Program-made: the position numbers and the translations under genes
In this document: one piece after another, positions 1 through 6,392 of the stretch
Position numbering within the stretch: the first letter of the stretch is position 1
How the letters are laid out: every line of letters begins with the position of its first letter
Notes under the pieces: generated by a model
Database searches by the model: none
Told to the model about the DNA's origin: nothing
Seen by the model: only the letters and a program-made list of their open reading frames with translations
Assembly: GCA_002470605.1 (NCBI GenBank)
Contig: DKND01000115.1
Coordinates: forward strand, 1 to 8,127
Length of the DNA stretch: 8,127 bases
Reading direction: 5' to 3'
From: Opitutia bacterium UBA7397
Lineage (GTDB): Bacteria > Verrucomicrobiota > Verrucomicrobiia > Opitutales > UBA953

Positions 1-854
1 TTCAGTTGGAAGCCGTGGGCGTTGAAGCGGGCGGAGGTCCACCCGGTAGAGTTGGTGTTCGCGTTGAAGACGTAGGCACAGGCGATGGTGCTCAAAATAT
101 GGATGCCTGCGTCAAGGGCCTGCGTCCATTCATGGGTGTGCCCGTGGATATAAGCCTTCACCTGCGGACGTTTAGCGATCTCGGGCCAGAAATCAGCCGT
201 ATCAGCGATGCCGCTCTTGAAGTGGCTCGGGTCGCCGCCGACTTGCGGGTTATGATGCCCGACGACGATGACTTGTTTCGCTGGGGTCTCATCAATCTTC
301 GAAAGCGCCCATGCGATCTGTTCAGCGCCAAGTCGACCGCCGGGGCCGGGGGTCTGGTCGAGGGTATCCAGTAAGATGAGCCGCGTAGACGGAAGGTCGA
401 TGAGGCCGTTATGGCGGTGCTCCTTGAGTGCGGAGGCGCTCTTCATTTCGGGGAAGGCCTGTACGAAGGTATCACGGACATCGTGATTTCCGAGCGTGAG
501 ATGAAGCGGGATGCCAGCTTCGCGGAGCGGAGCGATGAGCTCGCGGACGAACGCGTAGTCCTCGGCGGTGCCGATCGCGAGCGCAAGGTCGCCGTTGATG
601 ATGACCGCGGCAGGTTTCTTGGGGAGGGCGAGGATCTGTTTGATGGCTAAGCGCAGGTGTTCGCCATCAGCCTTGGCGTTGGCGGGAATCTGTGGTTCGC
701 CGGCGCCGCTGATATGAATATCATTGATGATGATAATCTCATCGCCGCCGGATGTGTCTAGGGCAGCGAAGCCGGAGAACGGGGCCAGCAGGGCCGCCAA
801 GCCAGCGGTCTGCAGAAAACGTCGACGCGAAAAGTAAGCGGGAGGTTGGCTCAT
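1..854 (-). CDS. Tat-exported calcineurin-like metallophosphoesterase (3' end cut by window edge)
   Basis: Open reading frame from the ATG at 854-852 to the left edge, 284 whole codons with no stop, so the C-terminus is missing. The N-terminus is a textbook twin-arginine signal: S9-R-R-R-F-L-Q15, then a hydrophobic run (about 17-30) ending near Gly-Phe-Ala, so export in folded form is likely. The metallophosphoesterase motifs appear in order: D45-x-H47, G88-D89, the G122-N-H-D125 box, G199-H-H201 and G238-H-T-H241. Together these supply the usual two-metal ligands plus the catalytic His. Family members hydrolyse phosphomono- or diesters (CpdA/Icc and acid-phosphatase relatives); the substrate here is not readable. 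It starts 6 nt after the deacetylase stop, so it is probably the last visible gene of a three-gene unit. Almost the whole domain is present, so probably few residues are lost. Function class is fairly sure, specific activity is not. Confidence 0.88.
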   Translation of the reverse strand, partial: MSQPPAYFSRRRFLQTAGLAALLAPFSGFAALDTSGGDEIIIINDIHISGAGEPQIPANAKADGEHLRLAIKQILALPKKPAAVIINGDLALAIGTAEDYAFVRELIAPLREAGIPLHLTLGNHDVRDTFVQAFPEMKSASALKEHRHNGLIDLPSTRLILLDTLDQTPGPGGRLGAEQIAWALSKIDETPAKQVIVVGHHNPQVGGDPSHFKSGIADTADFWPEIAKRPQVKAYIHGHTHEWTQALDAGIHILSTIACAYVFNANTNSTGWTSARFNAHGFQL

Positions 855-860
855 GGAGGT

Positions 861-1661
861 TTAGGGAAGAGGTTTTTCGAGGGAGGCTTCGTAGATCTCA
901 TCGATGAGACAGTCCTCGCCGAGTGCCGTACGGAGCGGGTCGATGTTATTTGCACTGAAGCCCAGATGGTGGTGGCGCCGCCAGCCTTGCGCGTAGGTGA
1001 ACTTTCCGGAGAGCTTGCCGATCAGTAACGACATCGCGTCGAGGGTGGCCAAGTAGGAATCCATCCCTTGGCTTTTATCGAGCCAATCTTTTTGCGAAGC
1101 GTGGGCCGCGAGGGCTTCGCGAGCACGGTCTTGGACGCCAATGGTATCGACGTAGAGGCCAGCCCTTACTTTTTGACGAAGTGGGTCGCGCAGGCCGTGC
1201 GGCATGGCGTGGTAGATGGTGACGTCGTTCGCATAAGGTGGCACCGGCGGAACGGTCTCAAAGTTCGGCATCCCGTGGGTGAACGCCGCTGAAACTGCCA
1301 GGCGGGCGCAGGCCATGTGGTCTTCCATGTAGTCCGACAGCGCGTGCGTGAGTATGATATCGGCCTTGGATTGGCGAATCACGGAGGCCACCTTGCGCAT
1401 GACCTCGACGTCATAGGTCAGCGTCATGTCATTCACGATAGGTGGATAAAATTTAGCTCCCAGAATGCGGGCGGCCTCTTGCGCTTCGGCGAGCCGCTTG
1501 GTCGCGGTCGTCGGTCCGTCCATCTGGACCGAACCGCCGTTGCCTGCGCAAAGATCGAGGTAATGAAGATCCCAGCCGCGTAGCCCCAATTGCAGCATCG
1601 TGCCTGCCGCGTAGTATTCGACGTCGTCGGGGTGGGCAAAGATGGCGAGGACGGAAGGCAT
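861..1661 (-). CDS. PIG-L/LmbE-family zinc-dependent deacetylase
   Basis: A 266-residue protein, a typical length for the family. It opens with the diagnostic A9-H-P-D-D-V-E15 motif. His10 and Asp13 correspond to zinc ligands and Asp12 to the catalytic-base position in MshB/BshB-type enzymes. The third zinc ligand is probably His115, in the segment D110-Y-M-E-D-H115. A Gly-Asn-Gly-Gly-Ser turn (40-44) follows the second strand. The C-terminal part has an Arg-Arg-His-His-His stretch (228-232). No signal peptide is seen, so it should be cytosolic. Known members remove acetyl groups from GlcNAc-containing conjugates (MshB, BshB, PIG-L) or other N-acylated sugars; the substrate here is unknown. 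It starts 5 nt after the stop of the upstream Gfo/Idh oxidoreductase and ends 6 nt before the exported phosphoesterase, so co-transcription is likely. No Shine-Dalgarno precedes the ATG. Confidence 0.9.
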   Translation of the reverse strand: MPSVLAIFAHPDDVEYYAAGTMLQLGLRGWDLHYLDLCAGNGGSVQMDGPTTATKRLAEAQEAARILGAKFYPPIVNDMTLTYDVEVMRKVASVIRQSKADIILTHALSDYMEDHMACARLAVSAAFTHGMPNFETVPPVPPYANDVTIYHAMPHGLRDPLRQKVRAGLYVDTIGVQDRAREALAAHASQKDWLDKSQGMDSYLATLDAMSLLIGKLSGKFTYAQGWRRHHHLGFSANNIDPLRTALGEDCLIDEIYEASLEKPLP

Positions 1662-1666
1662 CGGCG

Positions 1667-2701
1667 TCAGGCGAGTTTGACGGGTTGACCGCCGTTGGCA
1701 GCGCTCTGGTCGGCCGCGAAGATGACTTCGAAGGTGCGGAGCGATTCGCGGAAACTCGTGAGCGGCATATCTTGGCCCTTATCGAGTGCATCGAAGAAGG
1801 CTTGGAATTGTTCCTGGTAAGGGTGGTCGCTGACATCGCCTGAATCCAGCATCTTGAGCGATAATTTGCACCAGTGGGCCTTATTGGTCTGCAGTTTCGT
1901 CGAATGGAATTTATCATCGAGGACGCTGCCATGGCTGCCGATCAAGTGCGTATGGAAGTAATAAGGCTGGTGGCAGTCGACGACGGCGGCGCACTTACCG
2001 ACGGCGCCGTTCTTGAATTTGATGATCGTGACGGCGGTGGTATCGTATTCGTAAGGAGTGAAGTCGTTGCTCTTGGATTTGCTGCTTAAGCTCGTGACGC
2101 TTTCAACTTCGCTTGGGATACACATCAGGAGAGCGTCGAGTGCATGGCAACCGGCGGTGAGTAGGGCGCTACCGCCGTCTTTCTTGCCGATGTTCCAGCG
2201 ATACTGGCCATACCATGGGCCGATGCCGTGGTAGTAATCGACTTCGGCGTAGTGCAGTTCGCCGACCAGCCCTTGATCAAGCAAGGCCTTCGTCGCCGTC
2301 ATTTGATTAGAGAAACGGCATTCGAAGCACACGCAGCCTTTGACGCCGTTCTGGGCGGCGGCTTCGACGATCTGACGGACTTCGGTCAGCGAATTCGCCA
2401 TGGGCTTCTCGAGGATGATATGCTTCTTCGCCTTCGCCGCGGCGACGGCTTGGGCGCAGTGCTGGCTAGGGTAGCTCGTAATGTCGACCACATGGATGTC
2501 CGGATCGGCGAGCAGGGCTTCGACCGTCGTATAAGCTTTGATTTTGCCGCCGTGCTTGGCGCTGAGGGTCGCGCTATCGAGTGGACGAGAGGAATAGACG
2601 GCGGTGACTTGCGCTTGCTTGGAGGCATTGATGGCGTCGATGTGCGCGGTCGCAGCCCAACCGTAGCCAATGATACCGACATTATATTTGTTGGTGCTCA
2701 T
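1667..2701 (-). CDS. Gfo/Idh/MocA family oxidoreductase with Thr at the catalytic Asp position
   Basis: A 344-residue NAD(P)-dependent dehydrogenase-type protein. The N-terminal Rossmann fold shows the dinucleotide-binding run G9-I-I-G-Y-G-W-A (9-16) at the end of strand 1. The family E98-K-P100 motif carries the catalytic/cofactor Lys99. In the C-terminal domain the usual Asp-x-Gly-x-His motif reads T182-A-G-C-H186, so the Asp seen in IolG-type enzymes is Thr while the His is kept. I chose the ATG at 2701-2699 because the Rossmann strand starts six residues later. A TTG 51 nt upstream (2752) stays in frame but would add 17 residues with no family counterpart. There is no Shine-Dalgarno at either start. 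It is the first gene after the 208-bp spacer and runs into the deacetylase 5 nt downstream, which suggests a shared sugar-type substrate. The reaction is probably oxidation or reduction of a sugar-like alcohol; the substrate is not known. Confidence 0.9.
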   Translation of the reverse strand: MSTNKYNVGIIGYGWAATAHIDAINASKQAQVTAVYSSRPLDSATLSAKHGGKIKAYTTVEALLADPDIHVVDITSYPSQHCAQAVAAAKAKKHIILEKPMANSLTEVRQIVEAAAQNGVKGCVCFECRFSNQMTATKALLDQGLVGELHYAEVDYYHGIGPWYGQYRWNIGKKDGGSALLTAGCHALDALLMCIPSEVESVTSLSSKSKSNDFTPYEYDTTAVTIIKFKNGAVGKCAAVVDCHQPYYFHTHLIGSHGSVLDDKFHSTKLQTNKAHWCKLSLKMLDSGDVSDHPYQEQFQAFFDALDKGQDMPLTSFRESLRTFEVIFAADQSAANGGQPVKLA

Positions 2702-2748
2702 GGGGTGAGGAGACGAATAGGATGCTCGCACGCCGGAAAGAAGGAAAC

Positions 2749-2778
2749 CCAATCGAGTGTCTTTTTATGCTCGATTGG
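2749..2778. promoter_or_regulatory. Perfect 9-bp inverted repeat upstream of the Gfo/Idh gene
   Basis: The arms CCAATCGAG (2749-2757) and CTCGATTGG (2770-2778) are perfect reverse complements around a 12-nt loop. A direct repeat GTGTCTTTT (2757-2765 and 2778-2786) is interleaved at a 21-bp offset. The element lies about 48 nt before the ATG of the downstream Gfo/Idh gene and beyond the palindrome that follows the kinase gene. On the minus strand the stem is followed by a T/C-rich stretch, so a weak terminator for leftward transcripts is possible. An operator or a 5'-UTR stem is equally possible. No convincing -35/-10 pair was found nearby. Confidence 0.4.
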
Positions 2779-2810
2779 TGTCTTTTAACGCGAGGACTCA
2801 ACAACCAGCC

Positions 2811-2887
2811 AAGGGAGACCGGAAACCGGATAGGATGCTGTGGGCATAATTTAACCCCAGCTAATCACCCGGTCTCCGGTTTCCCTT
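2811..2887. repeat. Long imperfect palindrome in the spacer (terminator or dispersed palindromic repeat)
   Basis: Two 19-nt arms, 2811-2829 (AAGGGAGACCGGAAACCGG) and 2869-2887 (CCGGTCTCCGGTTTCCCTT), are reverse complements at 17 of 19 positions. One of the two mismatches becomes a G-U pair in RNA of either strand. Each arm is itself two copies of a GGARACCGG-like unit. The roughly 39-nt loop contains a second partial stem (GCTG near 2837-2840 against CAGC near 2858-2861). The palindrome starts just past the kinase stop in the direction of transcription. No T-tract follows on either strand, so a classic intrinsic terminator is not clearly supported. A dispersed palindromic (REP-like) repeat or mRNA 3'-end stabiliser fits equally well. 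Confidence 0.5.
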
Positions 2888-2934
2888 TGAGTTTGGGATC
2901 GGGCGGCCGTCAGAACTCACCAAACCCAAACTTA
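2888..2934 (-). other. Short stem-loop spanning the kinase stop codon
   Basis: GTTTGGG (2891-2897) pairs with CCCAAAC (2925-2931). The stem can extend outward by A2890-T2932 and T2888-A2934 around one weak pair. The 27-nt loop contains the TGA stop of the PfkB kinase (2912-2910). The stem lies directly against the longer palindrome at 2811-2887, so the two could form consecutive hairpins at the mRNA 3' end. No T-run follows, and the stem may be fortuitous. Confidence 0.25.
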
Positions 2935-3920
2935 TCACCCAAGGCGAGGCAGTCTTTCACCGGGCGCAGGCCTTTGGAGGGCGTGGGGTCGGCGAGGCAG
3001 GCGGCGGCGCAGCAGACGGCAAGTTTGAGACGTTCCTGGATCTCGAGACCTTCGTGCAGTCCGTAGAGCATGCCGGCGGCGAACGCATCGCCTGCCCCCG
3101 TTGCGCCCTTGCTGTAACCAACGGGAAGCTTGAGTGAAGGCTGCTTGAGGCGAAGGCCCTCGGCCGTCGCGCAGACGGCGCCATACTCGGTATGAATAGT
3201 GACGGTTTTTTTGACGCCGAGGGAGAGCAACTGTTCGGCGGAACGTAGGAGCCAGCCGGCGTTTTTCGCGTCGATGATTTCACCAAGGGTCAAGCCGGCT
3301 TCAATTTCATTGATGACCAGGTGGTCGGTAAGTGGCAAGGCACTCAGGGCGATTTCGCGGAATTGTAGGTGCGTCGCGCTGCACATATCCACCGAGGTCT
3401 CAAGGCCGGCTGAGCGGGCGTTGAAGAGGAGCTTCGCGGCGATGGTCTGGCCGCCTTCGAAGGTATCCATGCGGTCGAGCAGCAGCAGATAGCCGAGATG
3501 GAAGATGCGAGCTTGGGTCTTGCCAAATGAGCAATGCTTGAAGTCGAAATGCGCATTGGCACCACGACAATGGAAGAACGTCCGGCGACCCGTGGATTCC
3601 ACGGTCATCGCATCGGTATACGAGGTGGGGTGCTCCTTGCTCAGGTGGAGCTGGGCGACGTCGATCCGGTGATTTTGGCAGTCGCGCTTAATCCATTGTC
3701 CGTTCGTGTCGTCGCCGACCAGCCCGCAAGCGGCGAGCGGGAATTCGACTTTCATCGCGGTGAGATTCTTCAGCACGTTGTAGGGTCCGCCACCGTTGGA
3801 GCGCGATTCGCTGACGATGCTGGCGAGCATGTCCTGGGCGGGGTAGCCGTCGATGATCTTGACGTAATCGACGATGAAATTGCCGGCGGCGAGGACGCCT
3901 TGGCGGGAAGTTTTTGGCAT
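2910..3920 (-). CDS. PfkB/ribokinase-family carbohydrate kinase
   Basis: A 336-residue protein of the expected length for the PfkB family. The N-terminal substrate region has the Gly-Gly-Gly-Pro-Tyr-Asn signature (43-48) that follows a first beta strand holding N14 and D18. An N204-E-I-E207 segment fits the N-x-x-E motif involved in Mg/phosphate binding. The C-terminal signature G272-A-T-G-A-G-D278-A-F supplies the anion hole and the catalytic base Asp278. The family phosphorylates sugars, sugar acids or nucleosides with ATP; substrate cannot be assigned (2-keto-3-deoxygluconate, fructose-like ketoses and inositol-pathway intermediates are all possible). The ATG at 3920-3918 lies 8 nt after the stop of the upstream Gfo/Idh gene. 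A longer in-frame reading back to 4070 would overlap that gene and has only arginine-rich, low-information residues, so it was not used. It is the last gene before the spacer with hairpins, and probably the last of a five-gene operon that also encodes an aldolase. Confidence 0.92.
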   Translation of the reverse strand: MPKTSRQGVLAAGNFIVDYVKIIDGYPAQDMLASIVSESRSNGGGPYNVLKNLTAMKVEFPLAACGLVGDDTNGQWIKRDCQNHRIDVAQLHLSKEHPTSYTDAMTVESTGRRTFFHCRGANAHFDFKHCSFGKTQARIFHLGYLLLLDRMDTFEGGQTIAAKLLFNARSAGLETSVDMCSATHLQFREIALSALPLTDHLVINEIEAGLTLGEIIDAKNAGWLLRSAEQLLSLGVKKTVTIHTEYGAVCATAEGLRLKQPSLKLPVGYSKGATGAGDAFAAGMLYGLHEGLEIQERLKLAVCCAAACLADPTPSKGLRPVKDCLALGDKFGFGEF

Positions 3921-3928
3921 AAGATTTT

Positions 3929-5050
3929 TTAGAGCGAGACGACCGTGCCTTGGGCCTGCGACTGCAGGGCGGCGGCAAAGATCTCGTGGGTGGCGACGGC
4001 TTCGTCGGGCGTGGCGCAACCGAAGCGTCCGTTGAGCAAGCCGGCGCGCTCCATGAGGTAGGCGGCCCACATCTGTTGGATGACGTCGGTGAAACCGGGT
4101 TCGAAGATACCGCCGGTGACGGTCTTGAAGGGTGTGCTGAAACCGAGGTCCGTGCGCTTCCAGAATTGTTCTTTACCCCGTTCGAAAAGCCAGAGGGCCT
4201 TCGTATCCGAAGTGCTGTAGCGGACGCCGCCGTCGGTGCCGAGAATCTCGATGAACCAAGTGTTGGTCGCTCCAGGCATGAGGCGCTTCATCTCGAGGCG
4301 CATGGGGACTTCGTGCTCGCCGACCTTGATCCAGGTATTAAGCAAAGCGTTATCCCAAGTGTCGCAATTCGTCACGCCACCCTTGCCGTCGGGGCGCTGC
4401 GGGTAGCCTTTCTGGAGTTGGGCGAAAACGCGGGAGGGCTTCCAGCCGAGGCGGAGCGGAATATGGCAGGCGTGCATGCCGAGGTCGTTGAGGGCGCCGC
4501 CTTCGCCGCATAGGGAGTTGAGGCGTTTCCAGTTGGCGGCCTTGATCGGGTCGAGGTCGCTGCTGTGATGGAAGCCGGAGACCACTTCGAGGACGCGGCC
4601 GATCGAACCAGACTTCGCGAGTTCGAAGGCGCGCTGGGCGCCGGGGAAGAAGGGCATCTCGGAACTGCAGCGCACGAAGCGACCGCTGGCCTTGGCTGCG
4701 GCATGGATGCGGCGGGCAGAGGCGAGGTCGATCCCGAAGGGTTTTTCGGCGAAGAGATCTTTGCCGGCGGCGAGGACGTCGCAATAGAGCTGCTCATGCA
4801 GGTTGTGTGGAACGGCCACATAGACCACGTCGACGTCCGGGTTAGCGAGGAGTGCCTTGGTGTCGGTGGTCTTCTGCGTGCAGGAAGGAATGCAATCGAA
4901 CCATGCGAGCGTCGCGGGATTGAGGTCGGCCACGGCTGTGAGGACCGGGCGGACCGAGACGTCGGTGAGCGCGCACCAGCGGGCGAACGCGCTGGCCATT
5001 TCGCGACCCATGAGGCCGCCGCCGATGATGCCGATGTTGACTGATTTCAT
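3929..5050 (-). CDS. Gfo/Idh/MocA family oxidoreductase (canonical active site)
   Basis: A 373-residue NAD(P)-dependent oxidoreductase. The Rossmann motif G7-I-I-G-G-G-L-M-G (7-15) starts the protein, E102-K-P104 gives the catalytic Lys103, and D189-L-G-M-H193 gives the usual catalytic Asp/His pair. It is longer than, and clearly diverged from, the second Gfo/Idh protein in this window, with a longer C-terminal beta-sheet domain, so the two are not a recent duplication. The start was set at the ATG 5050-5048, two residues before the first strand. A TTG at 5092 would add 14 residues and would reduce the gap to the upstream gene from 49 to 7 nt, matching the other gaps, so it is a real alternative. 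The gene sits between glcF and the sugar kinase, pointing to oxidation of a sugar or polyol in the same pathway (as IolG does for inositol). No signal peptide is apparent. Confidence 0.91.
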   Translation of the reverse strand: MKSVNIGIIGGGLMGREMASAFARWCALTDVSVRPVLTAVADLNPATLAWFDCIPSCTQKTTDTKALLANPDVDVVYVAVPHNLHEQLYCDVLAAGKDLFAEKPFGIDLASARRIHAAAKASGRFVRCSSEMPFFPGAQRAFELAKSGSIGRVLEVVSGFHHSSDLDPIKAANWKRLNSLCGEGGALNDLGMHACHIPLRLGWKPSRVFAQLQKGYPQRPDGKGGVTNCDTWDNALLNTWIKVGEHEVPMRLEMKRLMPGATNTWFIEILGTDGGVRYSTSDTKALWLFERGKEQFWKRTDLGFSTPFKTVTGGIFEPGFTDVIQQMWAAYLMERAGLLNGRFGCATPDEAVATHEIFAAALQSQAQGTVVSL

Positions 5051-5054
5051 GGAA

Positions 5055-5086
5055 GATGAGTTGACGGGTTGAATGGTTGAACGGTT
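5055..5086 (-). repeat. Four imperfect tandem octamers just before a start codon
   Basis: Read on the coding (minus) strand, four consecutive 8-nt units share the pattern AACYNNTC, the last being the most diverged. The array ends 4 nt before the ATG of the Gfo/Idh gene. It fills most of the 49-nt gap after glcF. It could influence translation start, be a slippage-generated spacer, or encode part of an N-terminal extension if the TTG at 5092 is used. No Shine-Dalgarno is present. Confidence 0.4.
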
Positions 5087-5099
5087 GGCCAAAGGGGGA

Positions 5100-6389
5100 T
5101 CAGCGCTCTTTCCGATAGGCTCGGGCCAGCAGGGTCACGGGTTGGAGGAGGGTGATAGGTGAGCCTGCTTGGCGGAGGCCATGGGCGATCTGAAGGTGGC
5201 ACCCAGGGTTGGCCGTAGCGAGGACGGATGCGCCGGTGCCGATGACATGCCCGACCTTGCGGACGAGCAACTGTTCGGCTTGTTCGGGTTGGGTGATATT
5301 ATAAATACCCGCGCTACCGCAGCACCAATTGGCTTCGGGGAGTTCGATGAGTTTTAGGCCGGGAATCAGTTTGAGGAGTTCGCGCGGCTGTTTAGTCACC
5401 TTCTGGCCGTGCGTCAGGTGGCAGGAGTCGTGATACGTCACCGTCAGGTCGCCCAGCCCGGCGCGTGGAGTGCGACAGTCTTGTTCCATCATCCATTCGT
5501 GGATATCTCTCACCTTAGTATCCCAGATTTTGGCCAAGGGTCCGTAGGTCGCGTCCTCAGCGAGAAGTGCTCCGTAATGCCGGAGGTGATTACCGCAGCC
5601 GCCGGCGTTCGTGATGATCGCGTCGAATTGCGCAGGTGGAAAGAGGTCAATCATCCTTCTGGCTAACACCTGCGCCAAAGTGGCTTCGCCGTTGTGGGCG
5701 TGCAAGGACCCGCAGCAAGGTTGGACCGGCGGGGTGTGGACTTCGCAGCCGTTGGCCAGAAGGACGTCAGCGGTGTCGCGGTTGATATCGGAGAAGACCA
5801 GGTCTTGGACGCAGCCGGTGAGCAGGGCCACACGGTGCGTCTTCTTCGTCTGGGATTCGACGGGGCGGATGAGTTGCGGCGAGAACTTCGTCGCGATGGT
5901 CGGACATTGGGGCTCGAGGCGACGGAGATCCTTCGGTAGAAGCTTGGTCAGGCCGATCTTGCGGAAAGCCGTCTGCAGGCCGAGGCGTTGATAGAGCCAG
6001 AGGAGGCGGCCGACGAAGCGGAGGAGGCGCGGCCGCATGAACAGGCCGCGGATCGTGACGGTGCGCCAGAAGCGGCTGGTGAAAGTCTGGTTGAGGCCGG
6101 CGGATTGGACTTCGGCGCGGGCGGTCTCGAGTAGATTAGAATAATCGACGCCGGCGGGACAGGCGGTCTGGCAGGCCAGGCAGCCGAGGCAGTAGCTCAT
6201 CTCGTCGGCGAAGGCCGGCGAGAGCTTCAGTTCGCCGTCAGCGACCGCCCGCATGAGCGCGATGCGGCCGCGAGGGCTGTGGCGTTCCTTCTTTGTGGCG
6301 TCGTACGTCGGGCAGGCCGGAAGGCACATCCCGCAATGCATGCACTGCTGGAGGATCGAGTAATCGAGAAGTTTCAGCGAAGGCTTCAT
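5100..6389 (-). CDS. glcF: Glycolate/D-lactate oxidase iron-sulfur subunit GlcF-like
   Basis: A 429-residue protein, close to the usual GlcF length. Two ferredoxin-type 4Fe-4S motifs lie at the N-terminus: C16-x2-C19-x2-C22-x3-C26-P and C67-x2-C70-x2-C73-x3-C77-P. Two cysteine-rich (CCG) domains follow, marked by C225-C-G227 with C264, and C323 with C356-C-G358 and C397. This order is diagnostic of GlcF/heterodisulfide-reductase-D-like electron-transfer subunits. In the known complex GlcF passes electrons from the FAD subunit GlcD to the quinone pool at the inner face of the membrane. It starts 3 nt after the glcD stop, so translational coupling is likely. An AAGG abuts the ATG directly and is too close to act as a normal Shine-Dalgarno. 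A D-lactate or other 2-hydroxyacid oxidase role cannot be excluded by sequence alone. Confidence 0.93.
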   Translation of the reverse strand: MKPSLKLLDYSILQQCMHCGMCLPACPTYDATKKERHSPRGRIALMRAVADGELKLSPAFADEMSYCLGCLACQTACPAGVDYSNLLETARAEVQSAGLNQTFTSRFWRTVTIRGLFMRPRLLRFVGRLLWLYQRLGLQTAFRKIGLTKLLPKDLRRLEPQCPTIATKFSPQLIRPVESQTKKTHRVALLTGCVQDLVFSDINRDTADVLLANGCEVHTPPVQPCCGSLHAHNGEATLAQVLARRMIDLFPPAQFDAIITNAGGCGNHLRHYGALLAEDATYGPLAKIWDTKVRDIHEWMMEQDCRTPRAGLGDLTVTYHDSCHLTHGQKVTKQPRELLKLIPGLKLIELPEANWCCGSAGIYNITQPEQAEQLLVRKVGHVIGTGASVLATANPGCHLQIAHGLRQAGSPITLLQPVTLLARAYRKER

Positions 6390-6392
6390 CCT

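Noticed and set aside
1453..1932. Minus-strand ORF of 159 codons in another frame across the Gfo/Idh-deacetylase junction
   Set aside because: Ser/Arg/Pro-rich composition typical of an off-frame reading; both overlapped genes are intact with full motifs, so no frameshift needs to be invoked.
2228..2788. Plus-strand ORF of 186 codons
   Set aside because: It lies antisense to the Gfo/Idh gene, whose family motifs are unmistakable; its translation shows no recognisable motif and it is explained by GC-rich codon bias.
2702..2909. A sigma-70-like promoter for the downstream Gfo/Idh gene
   Set aside because: TTGAGT- and TAAAAG/CATAAA-like words exist on the minus strand but at wrong spacing, so no promoter can be supported by eye.
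3921..4070. 50-codon N-terminal extension of the PfkB kinase
   Set aside because: It would overlap the end of the upstream Gfo/Idh gene, is arginine-rich and low in information, and the PfkB fold begins right after the ATG at 3920.
3950..4513. Plus-strand ORF of 187 codons
   Set aside because: Antisense shadow of the second Gfo/Idh gene, with no motif or independent upstream signal.
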